A stretch of DNA of 64,000 nucleotides from Cryptomeria japonica (taxonomy: Eukaryota > Streptophyta > Pinopsida > Cupressales > Cupressaceae), in NCBI RefSeq assembly GCF_030272615.1, contig NC_081412.1, positions 138,886,747 to 138,950,746 on the forward strand, given 5' to 3'. Under the pieces are notes generated by a model. It was not told the DNA's origin. It did not search any database and saw nothing but the letters and a program-made list of their open reading frames with translations. Positions 46,251 through 58,330 of this stretch are shown here, one piece after another; position 1 is the stretch's first letter, and the number at the start of each line of letters is the position of its first letter. Position numbers and translations under genes: made by a program.

Positions 46251-46700
46251 TGTAAAAATTTTCAATCCTACATATACATTTTGTAGTTGAAGATATAAAT
46301 GCTTCAATAGTATGTGAAGGATGTAGCAGGTATTCAGTATCCCCTTCTCAGGATAGTGGAAAAATACAACAAGTTTGTAGGGAAGTTATTAGGAGTTTTG
46401 GGCTTGGTATAACCAGTGTTGTAGGTATGGAGGAGGACTAGGTACTCTGCCAGTGGGATGTGTATGAGGCACAACATTTTGCAGCTCTGACTCAGTTTAG
46501 TGTTGCATCAATGGATAGGTAAACATATTTGATAAGCTAGTGTCAACAAGACACAAAAACAATAGAGGAGTTGGAGGGTGTAAGAAAGAATACAAAGGAG
46601 ATTTTGAAAAATTACAAGTTCATAATCAAACATGTTACTAATCCTCCTGCTGAAGTAATTGCATGTATCATCAATAATTACAAAACCTATAAAAAGAAGT
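46250..46700. other. Unassigned spacer
   Basis: Decayed continuation of the preceding ORF in other frames to about 46520 (QWDVYEAQHFAALTQF near 46455). After that nothing recognised. Confidence 0.4.
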
Positions 46701-47790
46701 GAAAAATGAACGTATAGTTTCTAATGATAGCATAACTTTTAAAAGGAGTTTATGCATGATACCATATTGGGACTTCAACTGCACTTCTGATTTACACTTT
46801 GGTTTTGAGCAAAATTGTGCATGACTATGAAAGCCTGGCTCATGCAGCACTGTCTTCCTAGAGCTCCATCAATCCCAGTTTTGTAATGGTTAACTAGAAT
46901 CTAAGGTAGAGACTTGCACGTCAAATGGGACTCTTTTCTTTTTAGTTCTTAATTTAGATAGGTTTATTTCCTAGAAAGTAGGGCAAGAAACTCTATAAAT
47001 TGAGGAGTTTGATTCATTTGTAAGGTTCCACAAATTGATGATTTGAGGCCCACTTAGAGATTTTAGATTATTTCTGCAGATTGTTATGAATTAGATTATT
47101 TTTGTGATACATTCTTTGAAGTTAATACAAGAAACAACTTATAGATTGTCTAATCTATGTGTGTGTTCTATTAATTTGTTCTTTGCATTCGGGTAATGCC
47201 TATTGTTTGAAATCAACAACTTGTTCTGATCTTATGTTTATTGCTTTACAAATCATATTGCGCATGTAAGTGGTGTATGAGAATTACTGGGGTAGACGAT
47301 ATTGTGGTGATATTCTTTCCTTGAATTTGTGAGGTTGATGACTTTGCAAGTCTCTAGGTCCGTTATTGAATGTTGATTTAGATGATATTGATTATTTTTG
47401 GATTGTAGGGTACTTACTAAGTAGCTCATTAAGTTGTTATTGAATTAGTTTCATTGTTACTTTCTTGTTTCCCTATCTTTATAGTTTATTTCGAAAGAGA
47501 ATCTTAAAGCATAAAATACAAAAAAAAAGTGGAATTATTGGAAGTTATTGGGATTCATTTAACTAGCAAGCCCCTTTATAGGTACAACCACATCAACCAT
47601 TGAGCTACCCATCATTGTCGAGACCCGACTACAGAGACCTTGGAGTAATTAGTTTTTTGGAACTTATTGATTTTCAGAAGAGGTGGTGAGTGTTTACACA
47701 AACTACCTGACAGTTGGTGAGTGTGTCAAAACACTCATCAACAGAAAGTAGTTTTGAAAGAAGGGCCAAATACTAATTCCCTTAATTTTC
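46700..47790 (+). repeat. Probable 5' LTR and leader of gypsy C
   Basis: A TATA box (TATAAAT, 46994-47000) in CTCTATAAATTGAGGAG, followed by T-rich transcribed-looking DNA, stands at the right place for an LTR promoter upstream of the gag at 47875. No second LTR copy exists in the window, and I found no convincing PBS, so the borders are guesses. Confidence 0.35.
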
Positions 47791-47874
47791 AATTTTAGGG
47801 TCGTACTATGACTTAGCATGATACTCCTAGGAGATGGACTTTTACTATTCACGCAACCCCACCTCAATTACAAA

Positions 47875-49659
47875 CAAGATGACATCCTTTCCCAACTTCA
47901 CACTCTTGCTTAGGACAATAGAAGGAATTATAGTGATTGGTCGCGAGCTAGATAAGTGCTCGAAAATGAAAGACAAAGAGGAATACATATAGAAGAGGAG
48001 GCCCAAAGGCAACTTATTGCACAAAGAAATCGCCAAGCACCTCCTCCACAATCGATAAATTGAGGAACTAAGCTGGATTTTATATCATCTTTCTCTCTAG
48101 AGAGATTTTACAGAGTCCTTAGGAGAAGTTATTCTCCATTAAACTTAATAGAGTTAGGACCTGCGACTAGGAAAAAGAAAAATACAGCTAAGAGACAGCC
48201 TTCAACATCCTCACCTGCTCAATCATCCACACCCAATGTAAGGAATCAACTCATCCCTAGTCCTCAGCCCATAGTTGCACCTTTTGTAACTCAACATTCA
48301 ACATCCCCACTTGCAACGGCCTACTTCAACCAAGATCACATGCCATTGGGAACTAAACCTAGAGGAGTACATGACCTACCTAGGAACCTAGACAAATTTT
48401 GTAGTAAGTTCTACTTTATGGGAGCTAGGACTGCATACAAGCATATTGAGGCATTCAAGGATGAAGTGGTTAGTAACAACATTGAGCATCAAGATGTGGT
48501 GTGTAGACTCTTTCCATATTCACTCAGGGAAAATGAGTATAACTGGTACTTGACCTTACTCGCAAATTTCATCAACGGTTGGGATGCTTTGGAGAGAGCT
48601 TTTATAAATCAATTTCGAGTATATGTTGATCCTAAGACATTATACCATCAGTTTGCTTCCCTTAGGAAGTCACCAAATGAACCTTTGACAAATTTTAATA
48701 CCAACTTTCAAAGGGCATACAAGAGGTTATAGGCTCCTTACCAAGTGGCACAGAATGTTGCAATTGACTTGTATTTGAGAGCTATTGACCCATGGAGCGC
48801 TATGTTTATCAAGAAAATTTTACCTAAAGATCAAAGGGATACCCTCGTAAAAGTTTATGCATTGGCAGTAAACATGAATCAAGAACTGAATCAAACACCT
48901 GCGGGAATTGGATACAACTTACCCATAGGAGTGAACCAAGGAAATTGCAACCAACTCCCTAAAGTACCATCTTCTCTACCAGTAGGAGCCCCAAAAATGA
49001 ACCCGGTACCAATTTATGCACCTTAGCCTTAGGATAACCAACAGTTTGATGCTCAATCTTTAACTTGGCAAAACAATACTAACGCTTCCCCTATCCAAAC
49101 GTAGTACGCTAGTCAGGTACAAGGAACAAATCAATAGTTCAGTAATCCATAGGTAGACTAACAAGCACCAACTATAATGCTTGAGAGTCAAGGGTCACAC
49201 CTATTCGCTGAAGTAGAGGAATTAAAAAAAATTATTTCATAAGTTACTTCAGATTTGAGTCAGTTGAAGATGAATCCACCAAGAGGGTATAACCAGTCCC
49301 AAACATACAATAACCAGCGAGGCTAAAATAACAAAAATCAAAAGAAAAGGTATAACACCAAGCCATACAATAGACAATGGAACACGGGTCCAAACAATGG
49401 TGGAGTAAACCATGACCATTCTGATGCAAGAGGCAAACCAAATTATGCAAAAAGTGTTAACCTTGCTGATATGAATTTACTGACTAATTGGTGTATGTTG
49501 CATGATACAAGATCACATTCGGAGGTCAATTACGCTAAGTTCGAAAATATCATTAGGATTGCTCAAGCTGATTCTCAACCGACAAGGTTCTCCAATGAGG
49601 AACCATAAAAGGTTAATACAACAATGTTCCTATGCAAGGAGTTCCAAGTAGAAATTAAA
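47875..49659 (+). pseudogene. Gag of gypsy C, degenerate
   Basis: In frame from about 47875 (DDILSQLHTLA) through 48340-48732 and 48745-49026. The Gag core has NLDKFCSKFYFMGARTAYKHIEAFKDEV, LRENEYNWYLTL, ALERAFINQFRVYVDPKTLY and LTNFNTNFQRAYKRL. Downstream, near 49480-49530, is a CX3HX4HX4C-like motif, CMLHDTRSHSEVNY, with the last Cys changed to Tyr. There are several stops (for example 48730-48732, 49024-49026). Confidence 0.75.
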
Positions 49660-49660
49660 G

Positions 49661-50352
49661 GTGAACCAAGTGTATGATACTCAAGCTTTTGAAACTAGGA
49701 ATAATTACAACCTTAGAAGTCAAGGCAAGGCTCCATTGACAAAACCACCTCCCCCAAAGGGTGGATTTGTACCTCCTGATGTGAATGCAAGTAACAATCC
49801 CCCCCTCCTCAATATTTTCAAGTACCACATCCTAGACAAACTCAAGGGAAAGAATATGTTTTCAAAGGATCTTTTGATGTTACCAAGGAGATGGAGTGGA
49901 CTACCACCACTATGTCCCTAATGGACGTACAAAGATATTACCCTGAACAAAAGAAGTCTCTCCTTAAGAAATTGGAACTACTAGAGTCTTAGAGCAATGA
50001 GGTTAAGATGGCTGACTTGAATGAAGTCAATGCCAATATCAGTAATGATGCCATTGAAAACCCACCATTTCTACTTAGTTTGAAGATATGTGGAAAGAAT
50101 CTACATAACTGTTTGGTAGATTCAGGTGCTTCTAGAAATGTAATGCCTTATTCTATATGTCAGAAGCTTGGTCTCAACCTAGTGTGTGCAAATAGCAAGG
50201 TGGTACAATTGGACAAGACTGAGGTCAATATGATTGGAGAATTAAAAGATGTGTATATCCAGTTGGGTGTTGATCCCTGCATTTCCCGTTACATCATCAT
50301 TCAAGTGGTTGATATTCCAGAGGTATATGGGATGCTTCTCAGTAGAGATTGA
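49661..50352 (+). pseudogene. Aspartic protease region of gypsy C
   Basis: A Pro-rich linker (49661-49921) leads in a second frame to a retropepsin-like domain at 50008-50352: NCLVDSGASRNVMPYSICQ carries an intact D-S-G-A active site, and VYGMLLSRD is the usual C-terminal region, where LGRDW is expected. It would have cut the polyprotein as a dimer. The frame ends with a stop at 50350-50352. Confidence 0.78.
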
Positions 50353-51176
50353 TCAAAAACTTTGGGAGGCTACTTCTCGACTTGTTTTATATGTTTATGG
50401 CTTCCATGGAAGGGAGTGAGTAACAAGATCCAAATTGATAGTGAACCCAAAGTTGAAGAACTTGGTCATAGATTATGGAGCTCCCAATGAGGTGGCATAT
50501 ACTGAAGTGAGTCCAGGAGTCTATAGAGTAAATGAAATTCTCACTTTTTTTGCACCTGCAGTTCCCTAGTCCCGTTGAATTGATATGGCAGAGCATAAAG
50601 AGAGGATTACAGACATTATCATAGGAATGAAACAAGGGATGTGCCTGTTAGGAGATGATATCAAAATGCAAGATTTCTTAATCCCACAATGGTGTAGGAT
50701 ACATCATCAACAACATTCTAAATTATCCTGTATCCCATGCCAAAATGAAGTTATGAAGTTGATGAGCCCAGTCCCTTGTGAGGACACTGATTATGTCATC
50801 AACGTACAATAAATTAAAGTTCCAATTCATGAGGAAGTAATACCCAAAAAAATGGATGTTATAATAGAAACTTCCCAACCAGAGCAATGCAAGAAGGAGA
50901 TCTTCATAATTGAGATTGGCGAACAAGAGAATGAGGATATTTCACCCAAGTAGGAGAATGAAGAAGCTCAATCTCTCGTACAGCTTTAGGTAGAGCAGTC
51001 CACTCCCAATACCCTCGAGGTACTCTTGGAACCTGTAAATGAATAACCTTAGGTGTTAGAAGACCTTGAACTCAAGGAACAACAACCACTTTCAGAAACT
51101 AATCTTCCTCCATTGATCATTGAACCTAAGCCAAAGAATGTAAAGAAATTAAAGGATGAAACATGGTTTCTAAAAG
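50353..51176 (+). other. Decayed linker between protease and RNase H of gypsy C
   Basis: Broken frames rich in Glu, Pro and Gln. No domain recognised. Confidence 0.5.
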
Positions 51177-51560
51177 TTTGATGGGTCTAGATCCAAGAAA
51201 GGCAATGGAGCAGGAATTGAGTTAACAAGTCCCAAAGGGAAGACCTTTCTAACCTCCTATTGACTCCAATTCCCTTGCACTAGTAATATGACTGAGTATG
51301 AGGCCCTAATTAGAGGAATACTCTTCGCTCATAAGAAATGAGCCAAATGATTAAGAGTGCTAGGAGATTCTGAATTGGTGGTCAAGCAAGTAAGAAGCCA
51401 ATATGCATGTCACGACAAAAGGTTAGCAGTGTATAGGAATAGGGTATGGGGGTTGGTTGAGGATTTTTATGCTTTCAATATCCAGCGAGTGCCCATGAAA
51501 GTAAAGGGAATATCAGATGCATTGGTTGTAGCAGCAAGTAAACTAGAACCAGTGAGTCAA
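51177..51560 (+). pseudogene. Archaeal-type RNase H of gypsy C, located upstream of RT
   Basis: The frame reads FDGSRSKKGNGAGIELTSPK, a stop, then CTSNMTEYEALIRGILFAHKK, two stops, then LGDSELVVKQVRSQYACHDK and KGISDALVVAASKL. The four acidic residues of the fold (D in FDGS, E in TEYEA, D in GDSEL, D in SDALV) are all there. It is in the same frame as the pre-RT linker and RT that follow (to 52991). In the Tat element at 58334-63211 the same kind of domain lies after the gypsy RNase H instead. Confidence 0.8.
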
Positions 51561-52709
51561 TCTCCTTTGAAGAGATTTTCTGTAGAGTTGGTCTCCACAC
51601 ATGTTTTCCCCAACAACATCAAACACTTTCAAGTCTTCGAGGATGATACACACATTCTATCTTTTCTTGCTAATACAGGGGCTTTTGAAGAACAAATCAT
51701 TGATGAGAAGGATAGATCAAATGATCTTGATGAAGGGAGTGACGAAGAAATCATAAATTTTCCTACAAACGTCATTCCCAAAGGCATGGTCACTCTAGAG
51801 AGGCTTTTTGATTCCAATCCCAGGATAAAAGAGAGATTGACAATAGATTCAAAAGTTGGAAAATATGAACCACATAATATTGGTCCAGAAGGTCAAGAGA
51901 AGATAGTGTACATTGGGAAGTTGTGTACTCCTAATGAAAGAGAGAAAATTCTGCAACTCTTAAAAGAGTACATTAAGGTTATAGCATGAGGATACGAAGA
52001 TCTGAAAACATTCGATACATCAATCATCACTCATGTTATACCTTTGAAACCCAATATAAAACCGTTCAAACAGAAGCAATGACTGATTAATTCATTGATA
52101 GAACCCTTGATTTTCAAGGAAGTTCAAAAGTTGCTTGCTGCTAGGATTATTTTCCCAGTATGTCACTCCACTTGGGTTGCCAACTTGGTGCCAGTAAGGA
52201 AAAAGAATGGGCAAATCCGACTTTGTGTTGATTTTTGCAACCTCAATAAGGCATCAAAAAAGGATAATTACCCACTCCCTTCCTTAGATGAGGTATTAAA
52301 AATCATTAATGGTTCACAGATGATGTCATTCCTAGATGATTATTCTGGATATAACCAAGTTTTGGTGAACCATGAAGACCACATGAAAACAATGTTTAGT
52401 ACGAAGTGGGGAACTTGTGCACACTAAAGGATGTAGTTTGGGTAAATTAATGTTGGAGAAACATTCTAGAGAGCAATGGATATAGCTTTCAAAGACCTGA
52501 TTGACAAATGTATTATTATATATATGGAAGAACTGACAATATTCTCCAAAGTCAGGGGAGATCACCCAGACCACCTCCACAAAGCCTTAGAAATATGTCA
52601 GAGATATGGGATATCCCTTAACCCCAATAAGTGTGTATTTGGGGTGGTTGAAGGGAAGCTCCTCAGTCATGTAATCTCTGAAAGAGGGATATCTATAGAC
52701 CCGGATTGA
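51561..52709 (+). pseudogene. Reverse transcriptase of gypsy C, degenerate
   Basis: A linker (FPNNIKHFQVFEDDTHILSF ... GYEDLKTFDTSIITHVIPL) leads to the RT palm and fingers: WVANLVPVRKKNGQIRLCVD, NLNKASKKDNYPLPSLDEV, SFLDDYSGYNQVLVNHEDH. The segment 52425-52490 keeps the frame but has four stops where MPFGL is expected. The catalytic box reads YMEE (52521-52532) instead of Y-x-D-D. Then NPNKCVFGVVEGKLLSHVIS. Stops at 51987-51989 and 52080-52082 lie in the linker. Inactive. Confidence 0.82.
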
Positions 52710-52718
52710 GTAGATGCA

Positions 52719-53290
52719 TTGTTAAAATTGCAGATGCTTGGAAGTAAAAAAGAGATGAGATCTTTCTATGAGAAGATCAATTTTGTCACAAAATTTATCG
52801 CTAGGTTTACAGAGATAGTCAAGCCATTAACTGAAATGATGAAGAAGGATGCTAAGATTGAATGGACTGCAGAAGCAAGAAATCCCTTTACCCAAATCAA
52901 GAAGTCCATTGTAGAAGCTCTCGTACTTACTATACTTTGCCATTTTATATATATTCTTTTTCTTTGTTGTATTAAGGCACAGTTGTTCTGACATAGAGGC
53001 AAGTAGGGGATGAGAAACCCATTGCATTCATGAGCTCCCCTTTTAAGAGTGTTGAGGTGAGATATTCTGCTCTCAAGAAATAGGCTTTTACTTTAGTAAA
53101 AGAAGTCAAGAAATTCAGACATTATATCTTGAGGAGAAAAATATAGCAATTGTACATGATCAAGTAGTTAGGTCACTGCTTATGCAATCAGAGTTAAGAG
53201 AACGTCGAGGGAAATGGATGGCTATTTTACAAGAGTTTGATCTAGAGATGCATCCAATGAGGTTAGTTAGAGGCCAGGGTTTGTCTCAAG
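52719..53290 (+). pseudogene. RT connection and gypsy RNase H of gypsy C, degenerate
   Basis: KKEMRSFYEKINFVTKFIARF and FTQIKKSIVEALVL (52719-52950) are the usual RT tail. A frameshift near 52945 follows. Then KPIAFMSSPFKSVEVRYSAL and KEVKKFRHYIL (about 53010-53140) and RGKWMAILQEFDLEMHPMRL (53182-53270) of the RNase H. The sequence ends at about 53290 in LVRGQGLSQAM, where integrase would be approached. Confidence 0.72.
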
Positions 53291-53296
53291 CTATGG

Positions 53297-55012
53297 TGAC
53301 AATAAATCAAACTACTAACATGTGTTATGCAGAATCGATAGTCAAAGACAACAAATCAAACTCCTAACTTGGGTTTTGCAGGTTGCCTTGGAGAAACAAC
53401 TAAACTTGGTGTTTGTCTTTAAATGTTTTTAGGCACCTAGTGATTTTTAAGTAGGATGGAATGAATCTATGCTTGATTTGATTGTTGAGTGTGACATTGG
53501 AGTAGGAGAGTATGCTCTCATCCTTTTAGGGTGATCAGAAATCCAGATCTTTGATACCATGCTTTTGTCTTTGATTGTGTGTCTCCTTTAGAGGGCCTGC
53601 CTTCCCGACCACTTTGCTTTTGCAAGCAAGTGATAATCGTGAGAAGGGAATGACCCAAAGTGAGTACGGCTAGAATTCCTTGGCATTCTAACTCACTATA
53701 AAAAAATACCCAATGAGCGAAAGCTTTGAAGGAAGTGTTATGTGGGAATTGCAGTTACTTGGGAAGTGATGACCCTTGAACTCTTTCTCATATCAACATC
53801 TAAGTAGGGCCTCTTGGTCTAAATCGCGCTTGCGCGACTACATTTGTTTGGTATCTTGATGGGCTTAATATCTCAATCACGCTTGCGTGACGTCAAGGAG
53901 TAACGCTTAATAGAAATCCTTACTACACACCTTGTTTTAGAGGCCAAAAACCCTTCTAGTTGCTTGAGAAGGACAAGTTCGGATACTTGGAAGAGATACT
54001 AAGTTCGCCATGGGGAGATTTCCATGGGGGCTGATGCTTGGCTGCCCTGAGAAGTGAGTGCCGTGGAGGGGAGCCCATGGGGTCAAGCATCTATGTATTC
54101 TCCTTGAATCTCATAATGAGTCTACCTCTCAAGTACCTAATGTCTTTGCCTACCATAAGAAATGTGGAAATGAGCATGATTGTCTTGAGTCTAAGTTGCA
54201 ATATCTTGCATTCTTTGCTTGTCAAAAGTTGAATTGCATCCCATTTCAAAAGAAAAACAAATTGATCCAACATAAGTTTAAACACAAGAGACATTCATCC
54301 AACAAAAGTTTATCAAGATTCAAAATTCATCTTCAAACATGGTTGTCAAATATTGTTCAAAATCTTGTCTCAATATTCATGTCACTTACATTTAAGTTCA
54401 TCCTAGGTTGCATTTTGCAAAAGTCATTGTCAAGTACCAAGGTTAGGTTTCACCTAAGTCATATTCCTTTGCATATCAATAAGAGTCATCCATTTGCATA
54501 TGTCCTCTTGCATCAAAGTCATATCATTGTCATTCATTCATATTTGCATACGCTAGGTCTCTTCATTAAGCTTAGGTCATTATCATATCATATTAAGGTC
54601 ACTTGCATAGTAATGTCCCTTTGCATATAGTGCCAAAATTAGGTTTTGTCATACTTGAGTAATCCTAATCTTTGACGCAACCCTAAGTCATTGTTAAGAA
54701 GTCTAGACCTTATCAAATCTTTTGTCCTTTTGTCATCAATATCATTTGGTCAAACCTAGCTTAGTATCCAAGCATATAGGGGAGACTTTGTCATTTGTCC
54801 TTTTGTCACTTACGTCCTTTTGTCCTTTAAGGTCTAGATATCATTCCAATTTCCTAAGGGTCCCTCTCTTAGATTTGCATTTCAAAAGCTTGTCAAAATC
54901 TTCAAAAACAACCAAAAACATAGATTGCATGCTCATCTATATAGTTTGCATTTAGTTGCATATCATACATTATCTTTGAAAATTCCAAAAACATTGCATT
55001 TGCACAAGTGAC
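53297..55012 (+). other. Leader of the Tat-type element
   Basis: Non-coding by my reading and alignable with the nested element's leader almost throughout (for example both have 'gagggcctgccttcccgacc' at 13566 and 53592). Inverted repeats CGCGCTTGCGCG (53824) and CACGCTTGCGTG (53878) stand 54 bp apart. Confidence 0.75.
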
Positions 55013-58000
55013 ATGCCTGTTGAGACAAGATCAAAATCTAAAAAGATGGGCGAACCAATGTATCAACCCATGGACAACATAGCAAATTCACAGTTTCAAA
55101 CCAGTCAAATAGTACAAATTGAAGGTTCATCAAACACATCTCTACCACCATATGGAACGGTTCAGCTTGGACCACCTCCATTATATGAACCAATGTTTGT
55201 ACCTATGAAACCAGGACATGGGAGTGTTCCACCAACTCCAAGAGGAAGTGCGCCTTTCAATTTGAATCAACCACAACTACAACATGACATTCAAAATCAA
55301 ACACTATATGAAGAACAAACCCTCTCACAAGGATTTGGTTTAGATCAAGGCTTTCACCAAGAAACGAATTCAAATGTCCAACCAGATTCTTCATCTGATT
55401 CCGATACTTCTGATGATGTTGACATGTTCCTTCAAGATCCGAAGATAACAAAAAAGATGGATAAGTTCTTGAACAAAGTCTTTAAGATGTTTCCACAAAA
55501 GTATCTTAACATGATGAGTAATGTGACATCTTCAAGTGACCAAATCAATGTGCAAGAACAACAAGGTGGTGAGTTGTTAAGTTTTTCCCTGCATCCAAAT
55601 GAAGAAAATGCACAACAAGCAACTCAACCTACATTGATGAGTAAACATGCTTCAAAGGCATTGACAGTGACTATTCCTCAAAAGTCACCATTTGAAATGA
55701 TAAATAATCCACTATTCAACACAACACCTGTAACGCAAGATCAAATGAAGAACACGCAAGTATTCACGACTGTCCCTCAACAAGAAGTGGTTCCTTACAT
55801 GCATAAAGTAGGATCAAAATCTAAGATGCAGGAAAGCTTCACAACTGGAATGCCTAATGTCACCAATGTCCAAAATAATTCCATGATGCAACAAAGTTCT
55901 TATGTCCCGTTAAGTTCAATATCTTTGCCAAATACTATTGCAACAAATCCTTCAATAATGGCAACACAAAGAGCTACAGATAGTGGTTTGCACCAACAAC
56001 AATTGTTGCAACAATTGAGTAATATACAAAAGGTACAATTGAGTGTGCAAACAAGTAATATGCAACAACAACAATTTCACATTCGACAACAAGTTGCAGC
56101 GCCTTCGGCACCATTACAAGTTAATGCAAACTTGCAACCATCACAATGGATTGGACAAACAACACAGCAAGTTAATGCAAGTGCTATACCCCATCCTAAG
56201 GAGAAGCAATGAAAAGCATCTAAACAAAGTTTTTTACAAATGATGGGATATACACCACGACAACAATTGGCACAAAGTCAACAAGTTCCGATCCGTCAAC
56301 CTCAACACCAACATGTGCCACAATATGTGCCAAGGCAAACAAGCTATCCTACTTTACAACCGCAATTGGCGCCTGTGCAATATCAACAACCTACTCAATT
56401 GCAATATCAATCTAGGCTCCAAGAAGTACAACAACAAGGTCAATATCAAGGCATAGCACAACCGCAGCAACAAGCAATGTACCAAGACCTTTATATGCCA
56501 GAAACACCAAACACGGCCATTTCAAAGTATCAACAACCGATCGGAAATGCGATGTATCGACAAAGGATACCAACTGGGATTAATGATGGACCTCTAAATT
56601 CTGATACAATTGCACAACAACTTGAGAAGTTGCAACGAAAAGTTGACGCATTAGAAACTAAAGGAACAAAGAAGTTGTATACAGATCAAGATTTATGTCC
56701 CAATCCATTTGACAAGAGTGTACACATGCCTCCATTCCCTAAGCATTTTGAGGCACCTAATTTTGAGAAATATAAAGGGAATGGCAATCCAAAAGATCAC
56801 ATTCGAGCATTTTTCGTGGCATGTATTGAGGTAAGCTATGAAGAGACGTATTTAATGCGCTTATTTGCACAAAGTCTCACGGGACAAGCTATGGATTGGT
56901 ATTCACATTTGCCAGGAAATATAAAGACTTGGTCTGAATTGGCTCAAAAGTTTTTATCTCATTTTGCGTTCAACATCGACAGTGATGTGACCATGTCAGA
57001 TTTATGCAACACCAAGCAAAAGCAAGGTGAATCATTAGTGACTTTCTTGCAGTGATGGCAAAGCTTGTATAGTCGTTCTTCTCTTGATATACCCGAAGAA
57101 CAACAAGTGAATTTGTTTATCCAAAATTTGGTCCCAGAAATGATGTATGAGCTAAAATTGAAAAGTCCCAGTACTATAGAGAAACTCATTAAGAAGGGAA
57201 TGAGCATTGAAATGGCTCTGGTAGCTAAAGGAATTATCAAGCTCAATAAAGACAATGACAATACCAATTATTCGGGGGATAGAAACAGATTTTGGTATAA
57301 GAACAAGAATGTCACTACTGATGGAGTTGTTGATGCAAGAGCGGTGAATGCAAATCAACCCCCATTCACGATCAAGAAATTGAGTGTTCCTAATATGTCA
57401 ACTATGGAACAAAATCAAGCACCAATGAGCAATGTTACTCAACAGCCCCAATATCAACAACATGCTCAACAACAACATACTCAACAATAAGGCCAACAAC
57501 AAAACCAACAGCGCAAACCCTTCCGATCGCTGGATGGGCCTCCTCGACAATTTACGCCATTAGGAGAGCCTATTGAATCGGTAATGAGACAATTGATACA
57601 AGAAAAATTTATTAAACTACCAGATCTCAAGGCAGAACCAGTAGTAAAGCCGCATTAGTGGAATGATAATGCGTACTGTGAATATCATCGGTCCAAAGGA
57701 CACAAAACTGCATCCTGTTTCCAATTGAAACACATTATTCAAGATTTATTAGAGCAAGGAGTAATTGAGGTAGATCCACCCCATCCAACCTCTAACACTG
57801 ATCATACTATTTTCAAAACTCCTTTGCTTGATCATGACAAGGGTAAAGCATCTTCTTCCAACTCTACCCAAACGGCCAATTATGCAAGTTCTGGTTATAA
57901 TAATGTCATTAATTGTTTTCGCGCATCAACTGAGTATGTTTCTACCCTGAGAATAAAGGGACAAGATCCTTCTTGTGCAGTCACCACTCGTCGATCCAAG

Positions 58001-58330
58001 ATAGTCCTGAAAGGAGCTCCTACAGCTCCTCCCAAGCCAACTCCTGCAAGTCAGTATAATCTTTTGGATCACCTAGGAAAGACACCTGCACAAATATCAA
58101 TCCTTGAGTTATTGAAAATATCTCCCATGCATCGTGCAGTCCTGGATAAAGCTTTAATTGAGTCCACTGTTCCGACAGATATTGATGTTGACCAGTTTCA
58201 AGCCCGGATTGGACATTTAGCCATTTCCCAAAGTGTCGCATTTTCTGACAATGATATCTCACCTGACAAGCTCCCTCACAATGATCCTTTACACCTTGAA
58301 GTCTTTGTTCATAACTGCAAAATCCGATGA
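55013..58330 (+). pseudogene. Tat-type gag (first part of gag-pol), five internal or terminal stops
   Basis: The ATG at 55013 opens MPVETRSKSKKMGEP. A Gln/Pro-rich N-terminal third is followed by more Gln-rich sequence (56240-56600). The Gag core runs from about 56690 to 57240: FPKHFEAPNFEKYKGNGNPK, AMDWYSHLPGNIKTW, DVTMSDLCNTKQKQGESLVT. A CX2HX4HX4C motif, CEYHRSKGHKTASC, lies at about 57677-57720. The frame is unbroken by indels. In-frame stops: TGA 56210, TGA 57053, TAA 57488, TAG 57656, TGA 58328 (first bases). The last one sits just before the protease site. Confidence 0.88.

Larger units (their letters stand above)
46700..53296 (+). mobile_element. Gypsy C: dead Ty3/gypsy element with RNase H upstream of RT, 3' truncated
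   Basis: Gag (47875-49659), aspartic protease (50008-50352), archaeal-type RNase H (51177-51560), RT and gypsy RNase H (51561-53290) follow in order on the plus strand. Integrase and 3' LTR are missing: at about 53297 the sequence switches to the leader of the next element. All domains carry stops. The stretch 51177-52991 is one frame without shifts. Confidence 0.8.

Noticed and set aside
54058-54630. 190-codon open frame in the Tat leader, with a 150-codon counterpart at 14034-14486
   Set aside because: Opens at GTG, has no ATG context, and similarity between the two follows from overall leader similarity. Differences include many amino-acid changes. Treated as chance, though a leader peptide is not excluded.
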